DNA of 64,000 nt from Astropecten irregularis (GCA_963971285.1 OZ020265.1:3450270-3514269); one strand, 5' to 3'. Counted from the stretch's first letter, positions 20,730 to 32,808 are shown. A program made the numbers and translations. Notes: generated by a model not told the origin, from the sequence alone.

Positions 20730-20849
20730 ATGGGAGACTTTGGAGAACCAGTCTTGAGTCACCATGCTTGCGCAATTGTGAGTGTGCGCGCGTTGTTTTG
20801 TGCATGCGTGCGCTGTTGACATGAAGACTGGTTCTCCAAAGTCTCCCAT
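20730..20849. mobile_element. Short palindromic MITE, second copy
   Basis: Inverted ends ATGGGAGACTTTGGAGAACC and GGTTCTCCAAAGTCTCCCAT. Same family as 1707-1848. Confidence 0.8.
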
Positions 20850-22011
20850 TCCCTTACAATCTAGACAAGAAAAATTGAAAATTGTCTTAGACTTTCTTCA
20901 TGACTTTGCAAAAAAGCATTCATTCATTTCATCACAAATATGACATGCATGAAGGTGAGCACCGTACGTGTGTAACCAGTGCACATCCATGTCGATGTCC
21001 AGGAGCATACACATTCAAACCATGTTCACACAGAACTTAACCTCTCTCATGATATCACTGGACACTTGTATTTCAGCCCATGGTGCCTTACATGTACTTC
21101 AAGTAATTTGCTAACTTTCTCTTTCACATTTACCATATTTAAATAGAAAATCTTTACTGTATTTTGTAGGGTATTGTTTGCGAGAGAGCTTTCTATTAAA
21201 TGCCTCGTCAGGTTCAGCAGACTTACTTGTCCAATGTAATATATTATGGTGTGCTTATGTTGCAGTATGTGAACAGAACAAGTATTTCCTGTCTGTGTAA
21301 GTATTGCCTTGTATCAGGCACTCATCCTTGAGTGTCCATTATATGACAGTACCAGACCCATGTACACCTTCATCATCCTACGTCTACATTGCTGATGACA
21401 AGTGACAGTGAGTTTGTCCTCAGTGTAAGTTAAAGGGTTTATATAAAAGAGAAACAATGATAAAGACAATAGGGACGAGGAGGCATCGATCCTTTGTTGT
21501 AAGAAATATTTTTGAAGCTAAGTGTTCCATGTCTCACTGAAAGAAAGCCATATCAAGCTGAGAAGACACTTGCGCGGTTTCAATTTATACCCGTGCTTGG
21601 TATTTGGCTATGTTGGGTCTTGGTCCTTGATTGGTGTATGTCCTGTCCAGAGACAGCATGATTCTGGCAGTGGAGGCCGGATTAGCAGGGGAATATCCTG
21701 GGAATAGCACTGCGCACTTGCGCTAAAAATAGGACCGAACCTCAGACAAACATTGCAACCGGCCATGCAAACGTATGTGTGGCGAGTGGGAGTATGTGTG
21801 CGCGTGCATGGTGTGACGTCATTAGTGCGGAACGCTGTTGACGGGCCTGGGTGAGTCATCTTGGAAGATGGTGAAATATGGTGGACAACTCAGCCTCATG
21901 TCCAATTGTCCTTGTTGATGTTGTGAACGTGGAGTCATATATGGATTGTCTCTTTCACACAACAAGCAAACCAATGTTGATCCCTGGCTATGCATTGTAT
22001 TCCATCCCAGT

Positions 22012-25000
22012 CAGATCTGTGGTGTAAGTCCCGTGCACGTTCTGCTACTGCAGAGATCTGTGGTCCCGTGCACGTACTGCAGAGATCTGTGTTGTAAGTC
22101 CCATGCATGTTCTGCTACTGCAGAGATCTGTGGTCCCGTGCACGTACTGCAGAGATCTGTGGTGTAAGTCCCATGCATGTTCTGCTACTGCAGAGATCTG
22201 TGGTGCAAGTCCCGTGTGCGTTCTGCTACTGCAGAGATCTGTGGTGTAAGTCCCGTGTGCGTTCTGCTACTGCAGAGATCTGTGGTGTAAGTCCCGTGCG
22301 CGTTCTGCTACTGCAGAGATCTGTGGTGCAAGTCCCGTGTGCGTTCTGCTACTGCAGAGATCTGTGGTGTAAGTCCCGTTCGCGTTCTGCTACTGCAGAG
22401 ATCTGTGGTGCAAGTCCCGTGCACGTTCTGCTACTGCAGAGATCTGTGGTGCAAGTCCCGTGCGCGTTCGACTGCTACTGCAGAGATCTGTGGTGCAAGT
22501 CCCGTGCACGTTCTGCTACTGCAGAGATCTGTGGTGCAAGTCCCGTGCGCGTTCGACTGCTACTGCAGAGATCTGTGGTGCAAGTCCCGTGCACGTTCTG
22601 CTACTGCAGAGATCTGTGGTGCAAGTCCCGTGCGCGTTCGACTGCTACTGCAGAGATCTGTGGTGCAAGTCCCGTGTGCGTTCTGCTACTGCAGAGATCT
22701 GTGGTGCAAGTCCCGTGTGCATTCTGCTACTGCAGAGATCTGTGGTGCAAGTCCCGTGCGCGTTCTGCTACTGCAGAGATCTGTGGTGCAAGTCCCGTTC
22801 GCGTTCTGCTACTGCAGAGATCTGTGGTGCAAGTCCCGTTCGCGTTCTGCTACTGCAGAGATCTGTGGTGCAAGTCCCGTGTGCGTTCTGCTACTGCAGA
22901 GATCTGTGGTGCAAGTCCTGTGCGCGTTCTGCTACTGCAGAGATCTGTACGTGGTGCAAGTCCCGTGCGCGTTCTGCTACTGCAGAGATCTGTGGTGCAA
23001 GTCCCGTGTGCGTTCTGCTACTGCAGAGATCTGTGGTGCAAGTCCCGTGCACGTACTGCAGAGATCTGTGGTGTAAGTCCCGTGCCTGTTCTGCTACTGC
23101 AGAGATCTGTGGTGTAAGTCCCGTGCCTGTTCTACTACTGCAGAGATCTGTGGTGTAAGTCCCGTGCCTGTTCTGCTACTGCAGAGATCTGTGGTGTAAG
23201 TCCCATGCGCGTTCTGCTACTGCAGAGATCTGTGGTGGAAGTCCCGTTCGCGTTCTGCTACTGCAGAGATCTGTGGTGTAAGTCCCGTGCCTGTTCTGCT
23301 ACTGCAGAGATCTGTGGTGTAAGTTCCGTGCCTGTACTGCTACTGCAGAGATCTGTACGTGGTGCAAGTCCCGTGCGCGTTCTGCTACTGCAGAGATCTG
23401 TACGTGGTGCAAGTCCCGTGCGCGTTCTGCTACTGCAGAGATCTGTGGTGCAAGTCCCGTGTGCATTCTGCTACTGCAGAGATCTGTGGTGCAAGTCCCG
23501 TGCACGTACTGCAGAGATCTGTGGTGTAAGTCCCGTGCCTGTTCTGCTACTGCAGAGATCTGTGGTGTAAGTCCCGTGCCTGTTCTGCTACTGCAGAGAT
23601 CTGTGGTGTAAGTCCCGTGCCTGTTCTGCTACTGCAGAGATCTGTGGTGTAAGTCCCATGCGCGTTCTGCTACTGCAGAGATCTGTGGTGGAAGTCCCGT
23701 TCGCGTTCTGCTACTGCAGAGATCTGTGGTGCAAGTCCCGTGTGCGTTCTGCTACTGCAGAGATCTGTGGTGTAAGTCCCGTGCGCGTTCTGCTACTGCA
23801 GAGATCTGTACGTGGTGCAAGTCCCGTGCGGGTTCTGCTACTGCAGAGATCTGTGGTGCAAGTCCCGTGCACGTACTGCAGAGATCTGTGGTGTAAGTCC
23901 CGTGCCTGTTCTGCTACTGCAGAGATCTGTGGTGTAAGTCCCGTGCCTGTTCTGCTACTGCAGAGATCTGTGGTGTAAGTCCCGTGCCTGTTCTGCTACT
24001 GCAGAGATCTGTGGTGTAAGTCCCATGCGCGTTCTGCTACTGCAGAGATCTGTACGTGGTGCAAGTCCCGTGCGCGTTCTGCTACTGCAGAGATCTGTAC
24101 TTGGTGCAAGTCCCGTGCGCGTTCTGCTACTGCAGAGATCTGTGGTGCAAGTCCCGTGCGCGTTCTACTACTGCAGAGATCTGTGGTGCAAGTCCCGTGC
24201 GCGTTCTGCTACTGCAGAGATCTGTGGTGCAAGTCCCGTGCGCGTTCTGCTACTGCAGAGATCTGTGGTGCAAGTCCCGTGCGCGTTCTGCTACTGCAGA
24301 GATCTGTGGTGTAAGTCCCATGCATGTTCTGCTACTGCAGAGATCTGTGGTGCAAGTCCCGTGCGCGTTCTGCTACTGCAGAGATCTGTGGTGTAAGTCC
24401 CATGCATGTTCTGCTACTGCAGAGATCTGTGGTGCAAGTCCCGTGCGCGTTCTGCTACTGCAGAGATCTGTGGTGCAAGTCCCGTGCGCGTTCTGCTACT
24501 GCAGAGATCTGTGGTGCAAGTCCCGTGCGCGTTCTGCTACTGCAGAGATCTGTGGTGCAAGTCCCGTTCGCGTTCTGCTACTGCAGAGATCTGTGGTGCA
24601 AGTCCCGTGCGCGTTCTGCTACTGCAGAGATCTGTGGTGCAAGTCCCGTTCGCGTTCTGCTACTGCAGAGATCTGTGGTGCAAGTCCCGTTCGCGTTCTG
24701 CTACTGCAGAGATCTGTGGTGCAAGTCCCGTGTGCGTTCTGCTACTGCAGAGATCTGTGGTGCAAGTCCTGTGCGCGTTCTGCTACTGCAGAGATCTGTA
24801 CGTGGTGCAAGTCCCGTGCGCGTTCTGCTACTGCAGAGATCTGTGGTGCAAGTCCCGTGTGCGTTCTGCTACTGCAGAGATCTGTGGTGCAAGTCCCGTG
24901 CACGTACTGCAGAGATCTGTGGTGTAAGTCCCGTGCCTGTTCTGCTACTGCAGAGATCTGTGGTGTAAGTCCCGTGCCTGTTCTACTACTGCAGAGATCT

Positions 25001-28000
25001 GTGGTGTAAGTCCCGTGCCTGTTCTGCTACTGCAGAGATCTGTGGTGTAAGTCCCATGCGCGTTCTGCTACTGCAGAGATCTGTGGTGGAAGTCCCGTTC
25101 GCGTTCTGCTACTGCAGAGATCTGTGGTGTAAGTCCCGTGCCTGTTCTGCTACTGCAGAGATCTGTGGTGTAAGTCCCGTGCCTGTTCTGCTACTGCAGA
25201 GATCTGTACGTGGTGCAAGTCCCGTGCGCGTTCTGCTACTGCAGAGATCTGTACGTGGTGCAAGTCCCGTGCGCGTTCTGCTACTGCAGAGATCTGTGGT
25301 GCAAGTCCCGTGTGCATTCTGCTACTGCAGAGATCTGTGGTGCAAGTCCCGTGCACGTACTGCAGAGATCTGTGGTGTAAGTCCCGTGCCTGTTCTGCTA
25401 CTGCAGAGATCTGTGGTGTAAGTCCCGTGCCTGTTCTGCTACTGCAGAGATCTGTGGTGTAAGTCCCGTGCCTGTTCTGCTACTGCAGAGATCTGTGGTG
25501 TAAGTCCCATGCGCGTTCTGCTACTGCAGAGATCTGTGGTGGAAGTCCCGTTCGCGTTCTGCTACTGCAGAGATCTGTGGTGCAAGTCCCGTGTGCGTTC
25601 TGCTACTGCAGAGATCTGTGGTGTAAGTCCCGTGCGCGTTCTGCTACTGCAGAGATCTGTACGTGGTGCAAGTCCCGTGCGGGTTCTGCTACTGCAGAGA
25701 TCTGTGGTGCAAGTCCCGTGCACGTACTGCAGAGATCTGTGGTGTAAGTCCCGTGCCTGTTCTGCTACTGCAGAGATCTGTGGTGTAAGTCCCGTGCCTG
25801 TTCTGCTACTGCAGAGATCTGTGGTGTAAGTCCCGTGCCTGTTCTGCTACTGCAGAGATCTGTGGTGTAAGTCCCATGCGCGTTCTGCTACTGCAGAGAT
25901 CTGTACGTGGTGCAAGTCCCGTGCGCGTTCTGCTACTGCAGAGATCTGTACTTGGTGCAAGTCCCGTGCGCGTTCTGCTACTGCAGAGATCTGTGGTGCA
26001 AGTCCCGTGCGCGTTCTACTACTGCAGAGATCTGTGGTGCAAGTCCTGTGCGCGTTCTGCTACTGCAGAGATCTGTGGTGCAAGTCCCGTGCGCGTTCTG
26101 CTACTGCAGAGATCTGTGGTGCAAGTCCCGTGCGCGTTCTGCTACTGCAGAGATCTGTGGTGTAAGTCCCATGCATGTTCTGCTACTGCAGAGATCTGTG
26201 GTGCAAGTCCCGTGCGCGTTCTGCTACTGCAGAGATCTGTGGTGTAAGTCCCATGCATGTTCTGCTACTGCAGAGATCTGTGGTGCAAGTCCCGTGCGCG
26301 TTCTGCTACTGCAGAGATCTGTGGTGTAAGTCCCGTGCGCGTTCTGCTACTGCAGAGATCTGTGGTGTAAGTCCCGTGCGCGTTCTGCTACTGCAGAGAT
26401 CTGTGGTGTAAGTCCCGTGCGCGTTCTGCTACTGCAGAGATCTGTGGTGCAAGTCCCGTGCGCGTTCTGCTACTGCAGAGATCTGTGGTGTAAGTCCCGT
26501 GCGCGTTCTGCTACTGCAGAGATCTGTGGTGCAAGTCCCGTGCGCGTTCTGCTACTGCAGAGATCTGTGGTGTAAGTCCCGTGCGCGTTCTGCTACTGCA
26601 GAGATCTGTGGTGCAAGTCCCGTGCGCGTTCTGCTACTGCAGAGATCTGTGGTGCAAGTCCCGTGCGCGTTCTGCTACTGCAGAGATCTGTGGTGTAAGT
26701 CCCGTGCGCGTTCTGCTACTGCAGAGATCTGTGGTGCAAGTCCCGTGCGCGTTCTGCTACTGCAGAGATCTGTGGTGTAAGTCCCGTGCGCGTTCTGCTA
26801 CTGCAGAGATCTGTGGTGCAAGTCCCGTGCACGTTCTGCTACTGCAGAGATCTGTGGTGTAAGTCCCGTGCGCGTTCTGCTACTGCAGAGATCTGTGGTG
26901 TAAGTCCCGTGCGCGTTCTGCTACTGCAGAGTTCTGTGGTGTAAGTCCCGTGCGCGTTCTGCTACTGCAGAGTTCTGTGGTGTAAGTCCCGTGCGCGTTC
27001 TGCTACTGCAGAGTTCTGTGGTGTAAGTCCCGTGCGCGTTCTGCTACTGCAGAGTTCTGTGGTGTAAGTCCCGTGCGCGTTCTGCTACTGCAGAGATCTG
27101 TGGTGTAAGTCCCGTGCGCGTTCTGCTACTGCAGAGTTCTGTGGTGTAAGTCCCGTGCGCGTTCTGCTACTGCAGAGATCTGTGGTGTAAGTCCCGTGCG
27201 CGTTCTGCTACTGCAGAGATCTGTGGTGTAAGTCCCGTGCGCGTTCTGCTACTGCAGAGATCTGTGGTGTAAGTCCCGTGCGCGTTCTGCTACTGCAGAG
27301 ATCTGTGGTGTAAGTCCCGTGCGCGTTCTGCTACTGCAGAGATCTGTGGTGTAAGTCCCGTGCGCGTTCTGCTACTGCAGAGATCTGTGGTGTAAGTCCC
27401 GTGCGCGTTCTGCTACTGCAGAGATCTGTGGTGTAAGTCCCGTGCGCGTTCTGCTACTGCAGAGATCTGTGGTGTAAGTCCCGTGCGCGTTCTGCTACTG
27501 CAGAGTTCTGTGGTGTAAGTCCCGTGCGCGTTCTGCTACTGCAGAGATCTGTGGTGTAAGTCCCGTGCGCGTTCTGCTACTGCAGAGATCTGTGGTGTAA
27601 GTCCCGTGCGCGTTCTGCTACTGCAGAGATCTGTGGTGTAAGTCCCGTGCGCGTTCTGCTACTGCAGAGATCTGTGGTGTAAGTCCCGTGCGCGTTCTGC
27701 TACTGCAGAGATCTGTGGTGTAAGTCCCGTGCGCGTTCTGCTACTGCAGAGATCTGTGGTGTAAGTCCCGTGCGCGTTCTGCTACTGCAGAGATCTGTGG
27801 TGTAAGTCCCGTGCGCGTTCTGCTACTGCAGAGATCTGTGGTGTAAGTCCCGTGCGCGTTCTGCTACTGCAGAGATCTGTGGTGTAAGTCCCGTGCGCGT
27901 TCTGCTACTGCAGAGATCTGTGGTGTAAGTCCCGTGCACGTTCTGCTACTGCAGAGATCTGTGGTGTAAGTCCCGTGCGCGTTCTGCTACTGCAGAGATC

Positions 28001-28157
28001 TGTGGTGTAAGTCCCGTGCACGTTCTGCTACTGCAGAGATCTGTGGTGTAAGTCCCGTGCGCGTTCTGCTACTGCAGAGTTCTGTGGTGTAAGTCCTGTG
28101 TGCGTTCTGCTACTGCAGAGATCTGTGGTGTAAGTCCCGTGCGTGTTCTGCTACTGT
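22012..28157 (+). repeat. 41-bp satellite array, about 150 units
   Basis: The consensus unit is GTGCGCGTTCTGCTACTGCA followed by GAGATCTGTGGTGYAAGTCC and a final C (41 bp). Each unit carries PstI (CTGCAG) and BglII (AGATCT) sites. Common variants are GTGCGCG / GTGTGCG / GTGCACG / GTTCGCG / GTGCCTG / ATGCATG, C or T in GTGYAAG, an insertion (GATCTGTACGTGG), a 3-bp addition (GTTCGACTGC), and shortened units (GTGCACGTACTGCAG). Since 41 is not a multiple of 3 and units with C have no stop in any plus frame, long open frames cycle through all three frames. These are artefacts, not a protein gene. Confidence 0.97.
22790..26311 (+). repeat. Two near-identical blocks within the satellite, offset 1,851 bp
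   Basis: Variant units occur in the same order in 22790-24460 and 24641-26311. For example, the pair of TACGTGG-insert units plus the shortened unit at 23350-23515 recurs at 25201-25366, and the TACTTGG variant at about 24098 recurs at about 25949. A few base differences exist (for example near 23320 versus 25171). This is a segmental duplication or higher-order repeat of about 1.85 kb. Confidence 0.9.
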
Positions 28158-28164
28158 CAGAGGC

Positions 28165-29290
28165 TGACATCCCTCTTGTGTTCAGTTGTCCAGTTTGGAT
28201 TGACCAGTTTTGCCTATGCACACTCTTACATAGGATGAGCACAGGATCTTTGTATAGCACTCCTTCATGATGTGGACTTGTAGATGGCATAGATGAAGTA
28301 AGACTAATTGGCAAGTTAGACTTGGCAACTTTGTAAATGAGTGAATTGGGGTAGCCATTGCCCATGAGAGTCAATCCCCCCATGTTTTCTCTGTGCTGAT
28401 GATGCATTCCTGATTAGTGAAGATTCAGTTGGCTCTGTCTATGAGGCATTTTGATGAGTCCTCTCTTCACTGATCCTGGGTTGTGGATATTATATAACGA
28501 GGTGCTGATCTGTGGTTGGGCCCCATAAACAATGAAGTTGAGGGAGGCAAAGGACCAATCTTTTTGAGGTCTTCTTCTTCTCGGGTCACTACACAAGTCC
28601 TGTCCAGTGAAGGGTACAAGATCTGGCTTTGGTGTTGAAAGACTCCAGATCTTTGGCAGTGCATGGCTCTGGTAGGAGTGGGCATAAGAAAAGGTGTTGC
28701 ATTGTCTGATCCTCCCCACAAAAAAGGTAGTTTCACCATCCCTAGTGTAGCCGTAGGCGACTCAGACACGACCAGGTAGGCCATTCCACACTTGAACCTG
28801 GAGGGAGTGATTCACTAGGTCCATAGGAGAGCTTGTGTGTCACAGACTGGAGGTGGGTATAGACCAAAGGGCGAGGTACTGAAGGAGATATGTTGTCCTT
28901 GTAGAGTTTTGCAATACAAACAATGGGCTGCCAATGGCCGCTTCTTCCATTTGCTTGTAAAAGAATCCATCATACAAAAAATATGTAGACCGGAGCTATA
29001 GAGGACAAACTGCAGAAGCTCAGCAAGTAATTGGCCAGGGGAGAGGCTGGTGTGTGTGTCTAGGGAGTTATCTGCCATCAGATGCTAATGGACTGCTTGG
29101 CATACAGCCTCAACAGGAACATTGGTGAACTTACGGGGATTTCACGTCAAAAGAAACCATGGAGTCCCCAAATGAACTGGAGTTCTATACGGTGTACTTT
29201 GTAAGGGTGATGATTGGTCAGAATATGTTGGCTAGATGTCGGGATAGGTTGTATGCAAACGTACTGGTTCAGGATATATGACGGAACTCC
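28165..29290 (-). pseudogene. Penelope-like retroelement, degenerate reverse transcriptase fragment
   Basis: Read on the minus strand across frameshifts and stops, the fragments follow the order of a Penelope-like RT. AYNLSRHLANI is near 29240, MVSFDVKSP (motif A) near 29150, and LSPGQLLAELLQFVL near 29040. YFLYDGFFYKQMEEAAIGSP (motif B region) is near 28960, then HNPGSVKRGLIK near 28460 and NGYPNSLIYK near 28340. The YxDD catalytic segment was not found. Frameshifts and stops make it a relic. It abuts the satellite array. Confidence 0.75.
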
Positions 29291-29299
29291 ATCATCAGC

Positions 29300-29850
29300 T
29301 TGCCATCACTGTTGTAACACACCAGCCCACACCGACAACTGCTCCCAGTAGGAGCAAATATGACTTGCTCACCGGAGACAAATGGGCAATGTCCACCCTC
29401 TGAGGGCGCCCTTTCCCCCGATCGTCCTTGGCAGCCCATATCCACTTAATCATCAGATCTGCAAACTGGGCCTTCCTCAAGCTCTTGTTATCCAGCGAAG
29501 GTTTCAGAATAGCAACCCTCACCATCGAACCATCATTCATTGACTCCAACACCATCATCATCATTAATACTACAGTGTGTACATTGCTTAGAATGGCTGC
29601 CTTGAAAGGCTATCACCATTTGCATGATTATTTCCCGGGCGTTGATACAGTATATGGTGAGTGCTCATCACCAGTTCCTCTCAAAACCACACACTCATAG
29701 AAGAAATTCCTGTACATGGTGCTACCACAAACCGTATCTTATTTTAGATCCACCGTGCATAGCTTTAAGTCTCACATGCTCTACATGTAGCATCATGGGT
29801 CATTAGGAGATACAAATGCAGTTCCATCAGGCATTCTAAACTAATTACCC
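29300..29850. other. Unassigned stretch between two retroelement relics
   Basis: Open frames exist on both strands but none has recognisable motifs. By position it may be the 5' region shared by the two head-to-head Penelope-like relics. Confidence 0.35.
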
Positions 29851-31315
29851 AGCTTAGCAACTTGACTTTCCTGAAATGTTGCCATGACTCCAACATCATC
29901 CCGGAGGGACTCTGCCTTAAGAAGTATAACCAGTCACATACTCCAAGATGCCAGGATTTCCAGCCGGTCTCAACTGCACCTACAAATATAAAGAAACAGA
30001 TCCCAGCTAGCATCACTAGACAAGCAGATCCAACAGCTCCTGGTAGACTCTTCAAGACATGGTCCAACCTAGAGATTTCCCAGATATTCAAGCCCTCACC
30101 ATAGTCATCCAGCCTCCACACCTACAAGACTTGATCGCCACAAAAAGACCACAAAATTTGCCAAGCTGGCCTGGACCAGCACCTTCGATCCCAGCAAACC
30201 ATCAGGAAGACCATAGTGAACCTGAGCCAGAGACAACTCAGAACATCGGTAAGCAAAGTCTTCTCCTTAGGCATGAACTTTGCAGTCCCGCCGAAAATCA
30301 TCCCGGTTGAGGACATCATCCAGTCTATAGAGCCATGCAGTGCTACACAACCTGAACAAGGCAGAACTAGAGGACTCAGGACAACCGCATTCAGATCCAT
30401 CAAGCAAGCCAAGCCACCCAAGGCCAACATCTCAAAAGAAATTGCAGCATTCAAGAGCCTACATCTAGACGAGTCCATTCACATCCTTCCAGCAGACATA
30501 GGCAATGCAAAAGCACTCATGGATAAGGCTGACTATGTCAGTAAGGTACCTGACATCTTCACCACCCGCTCCCCCCAACTTACTGCAGAAATTAAGACCC
30601 CACTCTGTCTGTTGAATGGAAGATTGCCAGTTATACAGATATCTCAGACCATCCAGCTTTACCTGCCCCAGGTTCTTCAGTCAGCCAAAAAAACACAAGC
30701 CTGGCACCCCACTCCATCCCAATGTTGCCTCAAGAGGAGGCTCTACATACAACATCTCCAAGCACCTAACCACTATCCTCCAACCCTTGGCGGGGAAATC
30801 CCCGCATCATGTGTCCAACTCTGATCAGTTTGTTCAGATGATCAAGCAGCTTCAACATAGCCCCGACAAAGGCAATGCATCCCACAAGATAAAATGCATC
30901 CTTCATCAAGCCAACATCTGTAACTAGGAAATTCCAAGCCCAACTTCGACCTGAAGGACAAGAAAGACCATCAGACAATAGCTGGTGTCTAGAGGATCCA
31001 TTGTGAATGTTGGAAGGTGTATATCAGCGAGATTGGTCGTAACTTGCCTACCGACTCAAAGAGCACATCACCCATGGATGCAGAACAGACTACGATATAT
31101 CAGCATTTGTCAGGCAATCTCACAAGGATCACATCGTCAACTGGCAAGCAGCTCAATTAACTCATCGTTTCGCTCATCGTACCCAAGAGGAAGCAATCAA
31201 AATCAACAAGCATGAAACAGTCAGGCCTCAAGACGTTGGCTTCCACATCACAGTACCTACCACCCATACTACCTCAACAGGCCAATGGGTCATCTAAATC
31301 CACTGCTACTACTTT
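29850..31315 (+). pseudogene. Penelope-like retroelement relic with RT N-terminal part and GIY-YIG endonuclease
   Basis: The N-terminal signature TFLKCCHDSNIIPEGLCLKK is at 29862. FSLGMNFAVPPKIIPVEDII is near 30265, and KPPKANISKEIAAFKSL then ILPADIGNAKALMDKADYVS near 30410-30540. After a frameshift come KKHKPGTPL, SSRG-like, TYNISKHLTTILQPLAGKSP at 30690-30810. The central RT motifs A to D are missing. From 31000 a GIY-YIG-type segment VYISEIGRNLPTRLKEH with a following H-I-V-N-W and E-E-A-I-K-I ends the element. This RT plus GIY-YIG order defines Penelope-like elements. It is internally deleted and frameshifted. Confidence 0.85.
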
Positions 31316-31936
31316 CTGCCAGTGTGGTGTTCATGTTTGAGATCTGTGCAGTGTAAAATCTATTCTTGTATTTCATATTCACAGTGTGTCTTGCTTCCAC
31401 TGCCGAGTGTCCTTGCTCTTTCAGCCAGTATTCAACCGAGTGAAATGAATTCTTCTTAAATTTCCCTCAATCATCTAATTATGACAGAATGACAAGTCAA
31501 GAGTGTACAATGTGATCAAGGCGAGAGCAATAACGTGAAATGTGATTCTGAGATTTGTCAATTCCCAGATGCCCACCAGGCACAGAGATCAAAGGAAAGG
31601 CCATTCTTGTATCTCTTATTGTGGGGAAAGGGAGAAAAAGCAATGCTCCCAAAGACATTGCCCAGCAGTATAATATCTTATACATTACAGAAAGATCAAC
31701 GGCCAACTAAGCATCCTCTAATGAGTGTGCATATGCTGCAGATTGAAGAGAGAAAGCTGATCTCTGATCTGAAGGATATCATTGTAATTATAAAGGTGAG
31801 AATTCAGCAACATTGTGTGTAAATGTTGGCAATGTTACACGCAGCTGCTGCAGCTTGGCACTGATGATGGCTGAAATTTCTGTAGAATGGATCTTGCATT
31901 TTGACAAATGACCACCCACTGCATGCAATATTAAGG

Positions 31937-32358
31937 TAGTCTGGGTTCATGACTATGTACTCAACGTACGAACCGATTCCCCGCATTGACCCGCACGCAC
32001 TTACGTATGTACATAAAGACCTGTCTAAAACAGTCTTGGGAGTCATGTAACGGCCGTGATTTGCATGCGCACTTCATTATGTAGCGCAACGTCGTCTCCA
32101 TGACAACACTGTTGAATATGTATGATACCTGCACAGGCCGCGTAGGCAAGCATGCACGGACATGTACATGTGTATGTTAATAGGCTGCGTCTGATTAAAA
32201 AGTTATGCATGCACAGTGTGTTTCCCCCCAATTTCGGGGGGAGATTTTACACGACTCCCAAGACTATGTTTGAGAGAGTCCTTTCTGTACATGCCTGCGG
32301 GTCAGTGCGGGGAATTGGTTCGTATGTTGAGTAATAACATAGTCGTGAACCAAGACTA
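31937..32358. mobile_element. MITE with about 110-bp inverted ends
   Basis: Left arm TAGTCTGGGTTCATGACTAT..., right arm ...ATAGTCGTGAACCAAGACTA. Internally CCGCATTGACCCGC / GCGGGTCAGTGCGG and AGTCTTGGGAGTC / GACTCCCAAGACT also pair. The centre is CpG-rich. Confidence 0.8.
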
Positions 32359-32461
32359 GCAATAAGGTAGCCTTTGTGCATCAGTTTATATAAAGCATGT
32401 ATTGTACATAATGGAGTAAACTGCTTGGCAATACTACATATATCTTCTTTGGTTACACTTG

Positions 32462-32808
32462 AAGGCATAATACAGTATTGGTAAAGGTGAAAGCTAGAAC
32501 AGCTGCAGACTGTTCATACTTTGATTTGCCATGGAATAAAACCAAACCTGTCAAATTTTCAGCTCATATAATAATCGGAAACTGTAGAAAACAGTGAAAA
32601 ATGCTATTTTCGGGAGTTTTGATATCACCCGAGATCTAAACTTTTCGGTTGTTTGTTTTACAAATTTCTGGATAAATTATACTGCATTTCAGCCGTAAAT
32701 ATTTTAACGGTATGTTTCTACCAGCACCATCTTCATACCCTGAAAGTTACACGTAAATCTGTGAACATTTCTGTTGGCATGTTACCAATCCTGTACTGTA
32801 CCTTTAAT
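32462..32808. repeat. Interspersed repeat family R1, near-complete copy
   Basis: Left GCATAATACAGTATTGGTAA, right TTACCAATCCTGTACTGTAC (inverted). Internal 'tttctggataaat', 'aacggtatgtttctacca' and 'cttcataccctgaaagtta' are shared with 1 kb, 55 kb and 63 kb copies. Confidence 0.7.

Larger units (their letters stand above)
17478..22011. other. Region downstream of vinculin: 3' UTR and intergenic repeats
   Basis: The vinculin 3' UTR must begin here, but no clear AATAAA signal was found. The region contains an R1 copy (17572-17720), a pogo-like MITE (18868-19051), a tRNA-like SINE (19945-20090) and a palindromic MITE (20730-20849). No coding exon was recognised. Confidence 0.6.

Noticed and set aside
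22107..23117. 336-codon open frame (and many similar ones) across the satellite
   Set aside because: The frame exists only because the 41-bp unit lacks stops. The 'protein' is a three-frame cycle of the same unit with no start context or domain.
22012..28157. CRISPR-like array
   Set aside because: Units are directly tandem without unique spacers, and the genome is clearly eukaryotic.
29428..29700. Open frame between the two retroelement relics
   Set aside because: No recognisable motif in any frame; left as unassigned sequence.
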